In this document: piece by piece, positions 6,724 to 15,769 of the stretch
How the letters are laid out: each line of letters opens with the position of its first letter
How positions within the stretch are numbered: position 1 is the stretch's first letter
Source of the DNA: an uncultured Clostridia bacterium
GTDB taxonomy: Bacteria > Bacillota > Clostridia > UBA1381
Direction: 5' to 3'
DNA length: 52,121 nt
Assembly: GCA_944392335.1 (NCBI GenBank)
Contig: CALXWJ010000013.1
Span: 1 to 52,121 of the forward strand
Position numbers and translations under genes: made by a program
Notes under the pieces: model-generated
Told to the model about the DNA's origin: nothing
The model's database searches: none
Seen by the model: the letters and a program-made list of their open reading frames with translations, nothing else

Positions 6724-8061
6724 TTATTTGTCAAATTTATAAATTATTACACCGGTGGCAGGCTTGGGGAAAATATAAATAGTCCTGTCGGGCATAATAT
6801 CTCCGGATAGCGCGACTTCACGTATTTGTTCCGCTTTAACCGGATTTAAAACAAAAAGGCAGGAGATCTCTTTATTTTTTACCGCGTTTACGCCCTTTGT
6901 CGTGCGTTTGGTATAAGTTATATATTCATCATATTTGTCTTCGGGAATATTGAGAATATCCTCAATAATCAATTTATTCAGAACAACTACGTCAAGCCCC
7001 CTATATGCCGAAGACTTATTTGGCAGAAGCTTTTTCATAACAGCTTTATCGGTCAAAGTCAGACGGTAGAAATAATTTTCCCCGCAGTAAACAGCAAGGC
7101 GCGTTTCCGATCTCATGGTTGCGATTTGTTTTTTCATTGTATCGGTAATATCGTCATTGGCAGTATCAACAATAATTTTTTCCACCTTAAAATGATCCTG
7201 GGCACAGGCTATGAAAAAGTCCTCATTAAAGTTCTTTTTACTTGAAACCATTCGATGAACAGGCAATTGAACCATCCTGTTGCCAAAGGCATTTGTACAA
7301 AGCGCCATTATAAAGTTGCAGCCGGAATCCGGCGTATAGTCCGGATCATTTTCTTTGCAATGATTTTTATACTCAAGAGCGGTAATATACCTGTTATGAC
7401 CGTCTGTTATAAAAAATGTTTTATTTTCAAGAGCCGATTTTACAAAATCGATTGTTTTTGTGTCATTTATTACCCATAATCTGTGCATGGAAATGGAATC
7501 TATAATATGTTCTTCGGTAAAAAATTCAATATCGGGCTTTGTGGAGGACAGGCTCAGTATAAGTGATGAAATACTTTTTTCCGGATCGATGTACATACAA
7601 TTGATCATATCGACGTCCGCTTTAATTGAAGTTAAAAGACGGTATCTGTCTTTAGCAGTTGAAACAGAAGGTAATTCGCATGTTACAACATCATTGTCGC
7701 TGAGCTCCGAAAGCTCTAAAAGTGCAACTATCCCGTGATTTACAAAGGTTGTTTCGTTATATTTTACGCGTTGTTCATAAAGATAGATCCCGGGCTTGGA
7801 TTCTTGCTTCAAAACACCTTCCGCAATCCATTTTTGAAGATAGTCATTGGCACGTGTATAACAGTTATTGTCCTCTGTATCACTTTCATTTTTAATACCC
7901 TTGGAAATCCGTATAATATTATATTCATTTGATGAATAATAATTATTTTGCTCGGAATCCGAAACGGTATCGTATGGCGGCGCCATAACAATCCCTAAAT
8001 TGTCATTATTGATCTTTTCTGGATCATACCGATATCCGCGGAATGCTTTAATATTTGCCAT
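6724..8061 (-). CDS. DUF1015 family protein
   Basis: A 445-aa cytoplasmic protein recognisable as DUF1015 by MANIKAFRGYRYDPEKI at the start, the APPYDTV segment (27-33) and the family hallmark DGHNRY (220-225; usually DGHHRY). The family is widespread in anaerobes and has no proven biochemical role; members often lie beside phosphoglycerate dehydrogenase or aminotransferase genes, which is not the case here. The start at 8061 is chosen for its GGAGGT seven bases upstream; an in-frame TTG two codons earlier is less likely. It has its own promoter. Confidence 0.85.
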   Translation of the reverse strand: MANIKAFRGYRYDPEKINNDNLGIVMAPPYDTVSDSEQNNYYSSNEYNIIRISKGIKNESDTEDNNCYTRANDYLQKWIAEGVLKQESKPGIYLYEQRVKYNETTFVNHGIVALLELSELSDNDVVTCELPSVSTAKDRYRLLTSIKADVDMINCMYIDPEKSISSLILSLSSTKPDIEFFTEEHIIDSISMHRLWVINDTKTIDFVKSALENKTFFITDGHNRYITALEYKNHCKENDPDYTPDSGCNFIMALCTNAFGNRMVQLPVHRMVSSKKNFNEDFFIACAQDHFKVEKIIVDTANDDITDTMKKQIATMRSETRLAVYCGENYFYRLTLTDKAVMKKLLPNKSSAYRGLDVVVLNKLIIEDILNIPEDKYDEYITYTKRTTKGVNAVKNKEISCLFVLNPVKAEQIREVALSGDIMPDRTIYIFPKPATGVIIYKFDK

Positions 8062-8118
8062 CGGCAATACCTCCGTTTGAATTTATGTAAATAAAATAAA
8101 AAAATAATTTACATATAG

Positions 8119-8147
8119 ATTTTATACCTAAAACACGATATAGTCAA
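8119..8147 (-). promoter_or_regulatory. Promoter of the DUF1015 gene
   Basis: Minus strand TTGACT (8142-8147), a 17-bp spacer and TAAAAT (8119-8124). Confidence 0.65.
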
Positions 8148-8264
8148 GTAAATTTTAAAATTTTTAATAAAATCGGATTAAATACGTTGATATAAGGGAA
8201 TAATAATCAGGCAAATGTAAAGTTATTTTTGATTTGCATTAAAAATTTATATATTAATAAATAA

Positions 8265-8405
8265 AGCTATGCACAAGATGGCCCACGCTTTTGCCGGCGG
8301 GGCTCATATCTGTAATCAGTGTGAGAGCGCGGTCTTCCCCTGATTACAGCGCTGCTGTGCAGCGTCCTTGTCCTCGATAGATACCGGGACAAGCCCTTGT
8401 TGAAA
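8265..8405 (+). repeat. Dispersed hairpin repeat, copy A
   Basis: One copy of the intergenic repeat family described in the findings. It shows in order a GC-rich 5' segment (8282-8303), the TGTAATCAG/CTGATTACA stem (8311-8319 with 8340-8348), a small GCGCTGC/GCAGCG hairpin (8349-8364), and the CTTGTCC/GGACAAG stem (8367-8373 with 8387-8393), ending in the conserved CCCTTGTTGAA. The following small gene starts 38 bases later, so the element lies in its leader. Confidence 0.8.
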
Positions 8406-8442
8406 GGGACAATGTCAATTTAGTAATGAAGGAGATGTAATT

Positions 8443-8619
8443 ATGAATAAGGCGGAATTTGCTAAAGGAGTAGCCGCGGGGCTTGTGGTTGGCGCCGCGG
8501 CCGCGATCATGATCGATCCGATCAGCGACAGACAAAAACACCGTATAAAAAGAAAAACCGCAGGCGTGTTCAAAAGTATTGGGAGCGTGATAGATACGGC
8601 TGTAGATTTCATGAAATAA
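8443..8619 (+). CDS. Small YtxH-like membrane-anchored protein
   Basis: A 58-aa gene with an excellent ribosome site (AAGGAGATG, 6 bases before ATG). The product starts MNKAEFAKGVAAGLVVGAAA, a glycine/alanine-rich transmembrane helix (about 8-25), then a basic stretch (DRQKHRIKRKTAG) and an amphipathic tail. Similar short proteins with an FAKGVAxGLxxG opening are common in Clostridia, usually labelled YtxH-like or hypothetical; the function is unknown. It is bracketed by repeat copies A and B in the same orientation. Confidence 0.75.
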   Translation: MNKAEFAKGVAAGLVVGAAAAIMIDPISDRQKHRIKRKTAGVFKSIGSVIDTAVDFMK

Positions 8620-8630
8620 AAATATAAAGT

Positions 8631-8705
8631 AAAGCTATAACTGCGCACATGATGTCCCCCGCCATAACCGGCGGCGGATTCTGAGCGTTGCTACGATTGA
8701 AAAAT
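8631..8705 (+). repeat. Dispersed hairpin repeat, copy B (short hybrid)
   Basis: Carries the 5' part of the family (AAAGCTATAACTGCGCACA, then CCGCCATAACCGGCGG at 8660-8675), then jumps to the second-module end GCGTTGCTACGATTGAAAA. The TGTAATCAG and CTTGTCC stems are missing, consistent with an internal deletion or recombination between module types. Confidence 0.65.
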
Positions 8706-8747
8706 CGTCTATATCTTTGCGGTAAGCCGATGTAAAAATTAGTTGTT

Positions 8748-8787
8748 AAAGAGCCGTTACGCGTTTTTTGCGCGTAACGGCTTCTTT
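8748..8787. terminator. Bidirectional intrinsic terminator
   Basis: GCCGTTACGCG (8753-8763) pairs perfectly with CGCGTAACGGC (8771-8781) around a T-rich loop, with TTCTTT on the plus side and CTCTTT on the minus side. It closes the small-gene unit and the SUMF1-heparinase gene. Confidence 0.7.
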
Positions 8788-8817
8788 GCCGGTCTGTATT
8801 TGATGCATGTTATAAAT

Positions 8818-11619
8818 TTATTCTTCATGATAATCCGGAATATATGTATTATTTATTTCTTTCCATGAAAAACCTCCCGGGATCTTTAGGGCTGAGATAT
8901 CAAGATAATGAATATTGTTAAGATTAACTTTTTTGCCGTCAAATGTTAATATATCACCGGCTTTTGTTTTAATTGTCAATATATCATTATCATATGAAAC
9001 TGAGTCTGCTGCCGGTATATTGCCCGGGGAAGGGGCAAAGACGGTATAATGGACTGTCTCATCCTTTCCTTTCCAATCCATATGTACCACGGTATTTTCG
9101 TGACGCCTGCTTCTTATTGCACCGCCGAACCAACCGCGGCATGGGTTAAGCTCGCCGCGGTGAAGTGAAATATTTACATTGTTATTTAATGAATACATTT
9201 CAAAATTAGGCGCGTTTTTTTTCAAAGTAAAAACCTTGTTTTCCGAACAATGTATCTCGTCTTTATTATATCCGGCTGTCAGATATATGTCTTCTTCAGG
9301 AGTAGGTTCTCTTGTTTCGGCTCCTTCCGGCATGATATGGAATATCAGTTTAAAGTCATGTTCGCCCTTGCATCTGAAGGTATCTTTAATAATAAAAATA
9401 CCTTGATTTCTTGCAAAAATGACTTCTCTTTTATGATTACCGTTGACCGTTTTTTCTGAGTTGTAATATATTCCGTCATATTCGGTCTGCGCATAGTCAA
9501 TATAATCATCGGTGTAGAAACCCTTTTTTATAGGCGTATCATATTTACTTATCACAATGTTTTCACCCTCACGAAGTCTGCCCTGGGACATATTGTCAAT
9601 GATCCCGGTACTCTCACCGAATGAGGTGTGTTTGTAATGTTCTATTTGATCCATTATATCAAGCTGATCGGCAGGAACAAAGTCCGGAGTCCCGTACCAG
9701 CTTGCACCTGCATTCACTATCATGGGAATACCGTAAGCCGAAACAGCAACCCCATTTATATTTTCGCCGGCATGGCCTTTTCCGCGTCTTGCACCCATAA
9801 GCCACATATAAACGCCGTTGACATCGTTGGAATTTTTCAAAATGTAAATTCCCGAATAAGGGAAAGCAATGGAGGTAAATCCCGGTTCCATCGTGTCAAA
9901 TTTTTTATATTTATCGAAGCGTATTTTATTATAATTTTTTTTATATTCCCTGAATTTATCATAATCATTGTAAAGAGGGGGAGGATAATGCGCGGAAGTT
10001 GTGCCGGATGCGGGATATCCGCCGTATGGCATATCTATTCCTTTTAAGAACCTGATCCTGTTTATCATGGCTTTTTCAATTTCCGCAATATCTTTATCAT
10101 TTTTATCAAGTATGCTCTCAACTTCCATATAAGTATTCAGCATTGCAAAATTATAGTTAAAGGATTGTTCCATATCCCCGCCGTCGGGAAGATAGTTTGA
10201 ATCAAAAATTGATTTTTTAAAGCGCTGTAATGCCAATTTATAAACAGCATCGGAATATTTAAAAGTATTGTAATGATAACCAAGCATCAATAATCTTGCG
10301 GCAATATCGGAAAATTGATTTGGAATGGGGCTTCTTGAATCTTTTATGTATAGGTTTGCGGTTGTTGTCATTTCACAAATGCAGCTTTTTATAAAAATAT
10401 CGATCATTTTGTCGGTGAAACGGTCAAATTCAACGTTTGAAAATATTTTTATCATTTGTTCGATTACCGATGTGCCGAAAAAACCGCATGACAAGATCCA
10501 AACAACCGGAACGGAGGTAATTGTTTTTAGTGTTTCCTCGCCAAGATTGTCAAAGGCATTTTTGTAATTATCCATAAAGTCTTCAATTCTGTCAAACCAT
10601 TCATCCAAATATTTAAAATCTTTGGTCAAAATATATTTTTCGACAAGACATTTAAGCTCTCCGGAGGGTAGCTTATGCTTTGAAAAAAACCATTTTTCTG
10701 AATTTTTATCATACGGCCGCATTATCAGATCTATTTTTTTCATTATATATACCATGTTGAAACGCCATTTTCTTTCGATATCCTCATTCTTAATGCGATT
10801 TGAAAAATATCTTATATATTCGCGTTTTGCTTCCATTTCTTTGCCGGAAATGTAAAGTTTTTTTACTTGCTTCATATCGGGATGCTCAAGATCAAGCAAT
10901 TCAAAAAGACTGTAAACCCTGTTTTGATAGCTTTCGTCCGATTCGCGTTTTTCGAAATATTCTTCGGGTATTTGAATGTCGATATCACTGAACAAACGAA
11001 AACCTGTTTCAATACAGGAAAAATTGTCCGGGGCATATGTATCAAATTCGGTTTCCAAAATTGAATCCAACGCGCATGAACCGCCCTTTAACATTCTGAA
11101 CGGGGTGTCGGAATATGTGTCAAAGCACCATTCGCATACATTTCCTGTCATATCATATAAACCAAACTTGTTTGGTTTTTTCAGGCCTACCCGTTGAGGC
11201 ACTATGCATGTATCAAATTGGTAAAACCATGCGTATTCGTTGGTATCGCAGGTTCCGAGCTCATCACCCCAAAAATATTTTGTTTTTGCACCGGCAGAAC
11301 ATGCAAATACCCATTCTTTGGAGCAAGGCAGTCTTATTCCGTCGTTATTTTTTGAACAATCATCAAATTCGCCTGCTTTTATAGGCTTACCGTTATTATA
11401 ATATACAGGTTCCATCCCCAATATTTCATTTATTGCATTGCAGAATTTGATACAGTCATAAAAATCAACAAGTACAACCGGTCTTGTACCTTCTCCTTTT
11501 CTATGCTTTAAATCATAACCTAAGCTTTTTGATTTGTTGACAATATTGTTCCAAAGATTATTTGTTACTTCATATTTTGCGCAATATACATTGTCTGTTT
11601 TAACAAAATAATTGTTCAT
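8818..11619 (-). CDS. SUMF1-domain / heparinase II/III-like fusion protein
   Basis: A 933-aa protein without a signal peptide, so predicted cytoplasmic. Residues 1 to about 210 form a SUMF1 (formylglycine-generating-enzyme-like) domain: YFWGDE (115-120), GLYDMTGNVCEWCFDTYS (153-170), RMLKGGSC (175-182) and TGFRLF (205-210). The Cys pair of true FGE (GGSxLCxxxxC) is not conserved; only GGSC and a distant Cys202 occur, so catalytic FGE activity is doubtful. Residues about 225-930 resemble heparinase II/III and alginate-lyase-type enzymes: an alpha-barrel with DGGDMEQSFNYN (479-490), then a beta-sandwich with GKGHAGEN (613-620) and AYGIPMIVNAG (628-638). It should cleave uronic-acid-containing oligosaccharides by beta-elimination. 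The promoter carries the tandem operator shared with the solute-binding-protein promoter. The substrate is unknown. Confidence 0.8.
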   Translation of the reverse strand: MNNYFVKTDNVYCAKYEVTNNLWNNIVNKSKSLGYDLKHRKGEGTRPVVLVDFYDCIKFCNAINEILGMEPVYYNNGKPIKAGEFDDCSKNNDGIRLPCSKEWVFACSAGAKTKYFWGDELGTCDTNEYAWFYQFDTCIVPQRVGLKKPNKFGLYDMTGNVCEWCFDTYSDTPFRMLKGGSCALDSILETEFDTYAPDNFSCIETGFRLFSDIDIQIPEEYFEKRESDESYQNRVYSLFELLDLEHPDMKQVKKLYISGKEMEAKREYIRYFSNRIKNEDIERKWRFNMVYIMKKIDLIMRPYDKNSEKWFFSKHKLPSGELKCLVEKYILTKDFKYLDEWFDRIEDFMDNYKNAFDNLGEETLKTITSVPVVWILSCGFFGTSVIEQMIKIFSNVEFDRFTDKMIDIFIKSCICEMTTTANLYIKDSRSPIPNQFSDIAARLLMLGYHYNTFKYSDAVYKLALQRFKKSIFDSNYLPDGGDMEQSFNYNFAMLNTYMEVESILDKNDKDIAEIEKAMINRIRFLKGIDMPYGGYPASGTTSAHYPPPLYNDYDKFREYKKNYNKIRFDKYKKFDTMEPGFTSIAFPYSGIYILKNSNDVNGVYMWLMGARRGKGHAGENINGVAVSAYGIPMIVNAGASWYGTPDFVPADQLDIMDQIEHYKHTSFGESTGIIDNMSQGRLREGENIVISKYDTPIKKGFYTDDYIDYAQTEYDGIYYNSEKTVNGNHKREVIFARNQGIFIIKDTFRCKGEHDFKLIFHIMPEGAETREPTPEEDIYLTAGYNKDEIHCSENKVFTLKKNAPNFEMYSLNNNVNISLHRGELNPCRGWFGGAIRSRRHENTVVHMDWKGKDETVHYTVFAPSPGNIPAADSVSYDNDILTIKTKAGDILTFDGKKVNLNNIHYLDISALKIPGGFSWKEINNTYIPDYHEE

Positions 11620-11659
11620 GGATATTCATCCCCCTATACCATATTTAAAAAGCATGAAT

Positions 11660-11716
11660 ATTTTATATTATTTTTGTATTTATTTCAATGAACAAATTAC
11701 GGAATTTAATGAACTA
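11660..11716 (-). promoter_or_regulatory. Promoter with tandem AraC-type operator (heparinase fusion gene)
   Basis: On the minus strand TTGAAA (11683-11688), a 17-bp spacer and TAAAAT (11660-11665). Immediately upstream and overlapping the -35 lie two direct half-sites with TTCAT cores (complement of 11709-11713 and of 11688-11692) exactly 21 bp apart. The proximal half-site TTTGTTCATTGAAATA also occurs at 15790-15805 in front of the solute-binding-protein operon. This is where an AraC-family activator would contact RNA polymerase. Confidence 0.65.
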
Positions 11717-11748
11717 ATTAAAGAAAATTTATTGATAGTTTAACAATG

Positions 11749-11895
11749 GATATAACCTGAGCAAAGACGCCCCTGCCGTAACCGGCGGCGGGTTTCCTGT
11801 CTGTCATCGGTGCGGGAGCGGGATCTCCCGCTTATTACAGCACCGGCTAGGCTTTGCTTTTGACCCCGCATAACGACGGGACAAGACATTATTGA
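11749..11895 (+). repeat. Dispersed hairpin repeat, copy C
   Basis: Starts TATAACCTGAGCAAAGACG, has CTGCCGTAACCGGCGGCGGG, a stem GCGGGAG/CTCCCGC in place of the GAGAG/CTCTC found in copy E, and ends ACGGGACAAGACATTATTGAA. The changed but still complementary stem supports a folded structure. It lies between the heparinase-fusion promoter and the rubrerythrin terminator. Confidence 0.75.
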
Positions 11896-11926
11896 AAAAC
11901 CGGAAACAAAATAAATTTGTTTCCGG
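11894..11926 (-). terminator. Rubrerythrin terminator
   Basis: On the minus strand CCGGAAACAAA pairs with TTTGTTTCCGG, followed by TTTTTC. It lies 10 bases after the rubrerythrin stop and overlaps the last bases of repeat copy C. Confidence 0.75.
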
Positions 11927-11935
11927 AGATACTTA

Positions 11936-12472
11936 TCAATAGTTTTCCGCGTGGATCTCAAAGTAGCTTTGAGGATGGTTACAGGTGGGGCATACTTCGG
12001 GAGCTTTTGTCCCTACAACAATATGTCCGCAGTTTCTGCATTCCCAGACCTTAACTTCGCTCTTTTCAAATACCTGTGCCGTTTCGACATTTTTGAGCAA
12101 GGCCCTGTATCGTTCTTCGTGGTGCTTTTCAACGGCAGCTACCAGACGGAATTTTTTCGCCAGCTCCGAAAAACCTTCTTCTTCAGCCGTTTTTGCAAAT
12201 TCTTCGTACATGTCAGTCCATTCATAGTTTTCACCTTCGGCAGCCGATTGAAGATTTGCGGAAGTATCACTTATGCCGTTTAATTCCTTGAACCACATTT
12301 TAGCATGTTCTTTTTCATTATCGGCAGTTTTCAAAAATAACGCGGAAATTTGCTCATAACCTTCTTTTTTTGCAACGGAAGCAAAATATGTGTATTTGTT
12401 ACGAGCCTGAGACTCTCCCGAAAATGCAGCTTCCAAATTTTTTTCTGTTTTTGTACCTGAGTATTTATTCAT
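11936..12472 (-). CDS. rbr: Rubrerythrin
   Basis: A 178-aa rubrerythrin. The ferritin-like di-iron domain (1-135) supplies the Glu and His ligands (ESQARNKY from Glu20, EKEHAKMW from Glu53, EKHHEERY from Glu115), and the C-terminal rubredoxin domain holds the CxxC pairs CRNC (145-148) and CPTC (161-164). It reduces hydrogen peroxide to water using electrons from NADH via rubredoxin-type carriers, a standard oxidative-stress defence of anaerobes. AAGGAGG sits seven bases before the ATG. It is a single-gene unit with its own terminator, and its place inside the glycan locus is probably incidental. Confidence 0.95.
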   Translation of the reverse strand: MNKYSGTKTEKNLEAAFSGESQARNKYTYFASVAKKEGYEQISALFLKTADNEKEHAKMWFKELNGISDTSANLQSAAEGENYEWTDMYEEFAKTAEEEGFSELAKKFRLVAAVEKHHEERYRALLKNVETAQVFEKSEVKVWECRNCGHIVVGTKAPEVCPTCNHPQSYFEIHAENY

Positions 12473-12701
12473 GCTTTTTCCTCCTTAGCTCGGACAAACC
12501 GTAAAATGTATTTTTCGGCCTGACACAAAATTATAAATTTCGCGGATAATACGAAAATTTATTACGTTATCCTGCATTATTATTATACATCCAAACTGAA
12601 TTTTATGCAATATCTTTAATATACAAAAAACAGATAGTTTTTTTTGTGAAGTATATAAAAATGCGATATAATTTATTAAAATATTGACAAAACAGTTATA
12701 T

Positions 12702-14441
12702 TCAGCTTATTTCTTCTTCGTTGACAACGGGAAGCTTGATTTTTACGGTTGTACCGTAATTTTTTTCGGAATCGACGCTAACGCCGTACTTATTGCCGAA
12801 AATCAACCGTATCCTGAGATGTACGTTATAAATACCGATATTTTTTGTTTCGGGGAATTTTTCGCTGTTAAGATTATCCTGAATTTCTTTTAATTTTCCG
12901 GCTTCAATACCATAACCGGTATCCGTAACAATAAATTCAAGGATATTATCCGAAAGCAAGGCGCGTATCTTTAGAAAAAAGCCGTCATCGGATTTATGCT
13001 TGAAACCATGACGAAGAGTATTTTCAACAATAGGCTGAAGAATGAATTTCACGGTTTTTAAGCTGCTGATATTTTCTGGAATGTCAAAGTCGGTATTGAA
13101 TTTTTGCATATATTTTGTTTCTTCGATTTCGATATATTGCTTTGTATATTTTATTTCATCCGAAACATAAGCGAGTATTTCTTTTGTGTTTAATGAATAT
13201 CTCAATATATCGGAGAAATTTTTAATAAGCAGATCCGGCCTTATTTTTGTATTGTTTACCGACAAACCGATGGCGTTGAGTGTATTATATATAAAATGAG
13301 GATTGAGCTGTGTTTGCAGGGCTATGGTCTGTGCTTTACGCAGCTGTAAGATGTTTTTTGCAAAGCCATGTTCTATATTTTTCTCTTTTAACATAATATT
13401 ATCAATATTGTTTATTATATATTCAGCTTCATTTTCAGCCCATTCCGAATTTGACAAAAGAAGCTGAGTCGATAAGTCGGTAATGGAATCATAGAAATTT
13501 TTTGAATAATGTGCAGAAATGGCCATAGGTAAGAATAATGTTAAGAGCACAAGGAAAACCATTAAGCATGTAAACAGTATGATCGTATGGCTCCTGTATG
13601 AAATATCATTCTCAAAAATCAGCAAAAATTCCGGATAATCGGTATATTCATACAGGTATGCGATTCCTCCTTTTTGTATGTAGGAAGAGCCGGTAGCATG
13701 ATATGGTATTTCATTTGTATATTGTTTCCCCAGCCAAGAGATGTCGGAGCAATATAATATTTTGTTTTCGTTGTTTAAGAGAGTAACGGTTGAAGAATCG
13801 GCAGAAGACGGTACAACAAGGTTATTGATTTCTTCGTAATGTATGCTGAAAATCAACAGGCCGACTATATCATTCGAGTAAAGATTGTTAAGAGGAAAGC
13901 ATACAAGTATTAACGGACTGGCGTTATAGTAATCATAAGTTATGTATGGGGAAGGATCGTTTGGGTCAAATTGTTTATACCAGTCTGTTTGTGTGAAGGT
14001 GTTTATGGTATTGTTATTCAGGGAGGATACTACATATTCCCCGGCGATGCTGTATAGGCTTATTTCATATATATAGCTTGTAGAGCGCGCGGAGGTCTGA
14101 AACAAGGACTGTATACCCTGCAGATTAAAATTGTTTTCATAGCCATACAGCTCATTTGTCGGCAGCGCAAGCAGATATTGTATATTTTTATTGGAAGAAT
14201 ATTGTACATATTGGTTGTATACGTTATCAATTATGCTGTTGGAATTCAGTGAAATCTGAGCAAATTCGGAATTTAAACGCGACGTCATCTCACGATTGGA
14301 AAAAATGAAATATGAGGCGTATATTATTACGTATACTATAAGCAAAGGTATTATGAAAAAAAGGGTATACCGCTTCATGTGCTTTATAAATATACCGCTT
14401 TTCACATAGCTTTTCATTGAGGAAAGGAGTTTGTTGCCCAT
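12702..14441 (-). CDS. YesM-type sensor histidine kinase
   Basis: A 579-aa membrane sensor of the LytS/YesM (HPK7/8) type. Two transmembrane helices (about 27-46 and 286-308) enclose an extracellular sensing domain of about 240 residues, probably dCache-like. A HAMP-like linker follows, then the His_kinase box LNPHFIYNTLNAIG with phospho-accepting His382, and a HATPase domain with PIVENTLRHGFKH and TDTGYGIEAG. GGAG ten bases ahead favours the ATG at 14441; an ATG at 14462 lacks a ribosome site. It lies downstream of the YesN-type regulator in one operon. This class pairs with solute-binding proteins to sense extracellular oligosaccharides. Confidence 0.88.
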   Translation of the reverse strand: MGNKLLSSMKSYVKSGIFIKHMKRYTLFFIIPLLIVYVIIYASYFIFSNREMTSRLNSEFAQISLNSNSIIDNVYNQYVQYSSNKNIQYLLALPTNELYGYENNFNLQGIQSLFQTSARSTSYIYEISLYSIAGEYVVSSLNNNTINTFTQTDWYKQFDPNDPSPYITYDYYNASPLILVCFPLNNLYSNDIVGLLIFSIHYEEINNLVVPSSADSSTVTLLNNENKILYCSDISWLGKQYTNEIPYHATGSSYIQKGGIAYLYEYTDYPEFLLIFENDISYRSHTIILFTCLMVFLVLLTLFLPMAISAHYSKNFYDSITDLSTQLLLSNSEWAENEAEYIINNIDNIMLKEKNIEHGFAKNILQLRKAQTIALQTQLNPHFIYNTLNAIGLSVNNTKIRPDLLIKNFSDILRYSLNTKEILAYVSDEIKYTKQYIEIEETKYMQKFNTDFDIPENISSLKTVKFILQPIVENTLRHGFKHKSDDGFFLKIRALLSDNILEFIVTDTGYGIEAGKLKEIQDNLNSEKFPETKNIGIYNVHLRIRLIFGNKYGVSVDSEKNYGTTVKIKLPVVNEEEIS

Positions 14442-14474
14442 ATTAATCGTGCTCCGTTTCATTGAATATGCTTT

Positions 14475-15677
14475 TTACAGGTTCTTTTTATATTGCGCGG
14501 GAGTAAGCCCGGTATACTGCTTAAACATCTTATAAAAATATCTCGGACTGTTATATCCCAGCTCGTAGCATATATTGGATATTTTGTTACTGTCCTGTTC
14601 GATCAATTTTTTTGCTTTTTCGATTTTGAGCTTATTTATATAATTATTAAAATTTTCTCCTGTTTTCTGTTTGAAAAAAGAACCGAAATATGCAGGAGAT
14701 AAGGCGGCAAACTTTGCGACCTCGGATATGGAGGTAATACTGGAAAAATTATTATTAACATAATCCATTACAGCGTCAAAGGTATCGTTATGAATAATGC
14801 TTTCTGTGTCATGCGCGGTATCGGGAGAGTTGATAAGGAGCGATAATGACGAGTGTACGGATACTATATCGGCAGATACAGAAATATTCAGCAGATTCGA
14901 AAGATTTGATTTCAGTTTTTTTAAAAATGATTCGGCTTTTGATTCCAAATCATTTATATCTTTTTTTGAAATAATCAGAAATTCAATATTCGCCTTTGAA
15001 TAAAGCAGTGTAAAAGCGTAAAAGTCGTCATTGAAAAAAGGCATAATACTGTCGATCGCGTTATAAAGGCGAAACTCTTCATGCCGCCATTTATTGGCTA
15101 TATAATTATTAAAGTCGGATATATGAAGATTTATAAGAATTGCTTTTGATTTGCCGGGGTCAATATCCAGCTGGAGCAGAGAAAGGCGCTGTGTAAAATC
15201 TTCGTAATCATTAATGATCCCGCAGTACAAATCGGAAAAAAGCCTTTGACAGTCAAATCGGAAATCGACATCGACAAAGGTATTTTCGGGAGTAGAGTGA
15301 TTTTTTGAAAGAGCCGCATAAAAGCGTTTGAGAACATCTATAAACTCTTCTTTTATAAAGGGTTTTGTTATATAGCTTACGGCGTTATATGACAAAGCCT
15401 TTTTCGCATATTCAAATTCCCTGTACGCGCTCATAAAAGCTATTTGTATATGAGGATAATTTGTCTGACAAAATTCCGCGATGGAAAATCCGTCGCCGTC
15501 ATCCATACGTATATCGGTAATCACGGCGTCAACTTTATTTGTGCTTATATATTCCATAGCTTCTTTTGCTGATGAGAAATCCTCCGAAAGATTAAATCCG
15601 AAATCTTCGTATTTTACAAAGTCTCTTAAAGCATCCAATACAAATGTCTCATCGTCGATTATAACAAGATTATACAT
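14475..15677 (-). CDS. YesN/AraC-type response regulator
   Basis: A 400-aa two-component regulator. The receiver domain (1-120) has the acidic pair Asp8-Asp9, phospho-acceptor Asp55 in ITDIRMDDGDG, Ser83 in MSAY and Lys105 in TKPF. A middle region (about 130-285) is followed by a C-terminal AraC domain (about 300-400) with two HTHs: ISEVAKFAALSPAYFGSFFK and ISNICYELGYNSPRYFYKMF, ending GLTPAQYKK. The start at 15677 has AAAGGAA upstream; the longer reading has no support. The tandem TTCAT operators at 11688-11713 and 15773-15798 flank this operon and are the natural candidate targets. It probably activates glycan genes in response to the adjacent kinase. Confidence 0.9.
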   Translation of the reverse strand: MYNLVIIDDETFVLDALRDFVKYEDFGFNLSEDFSSAKEAMEYISTNKVDAVITDIRMDDGDGFSIAEFCQTNYPHIQIAFMSAYREFEYAKKALSYNAVSYITKPFIKEEFIDVLKRFYAALSKNHSTPENTFVDVDFRFDCQRLFSDLYCGIINDYEDFTQRLSLLQLDIDPGKSKAILINLHISDFNNYIANKWRHEEFRLYNAIDSIMPFFNDDFYAFTLLYSKANIEFLIISKKDINDLESKAESFLKKLKSNLSNLLNISVSADIVSVHSSLSLLINSPDTAHDTESIIHNDTFDAVMDYVNNNFSSITSISEVAKFAALSPAYFGSFFKQKTGENFNNYINKLKIEKAKKLIEQDSNKISNICYELGYNSPRYFYKMFKQYTGLTPAQYKKNL

Positions 15678-15714
15678 TGGGTACGGTTCCTTTCGCGTAA
15701 TACTTACGGAACAA

Positions 15715-15743
15715 ATTATAACATAATAAAAAATAAAATGCAA
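15715..15743 (-). promoter_or_regulatory. Promoter of the YesN-YesM operon
   Basis: Minus strand TTGCAT (15738-15743), a 17-bp spacer and TATAAT (15715-15720). It diverges from the operator-controlled plus-strand promoter 30 bp away, so one bound regulator could affect both. Confidence 0.7.
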
Positions 15744-15769
15744 TACAGATAAAAATAAAATTCTTTAAT

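Noticed and set aside
8818..11619. Active formylglycine-generating enzyme for sulfatase maturation
   Set aside because: The catalytic Cys pair is not conserved and no sulfatase gene is in the window.
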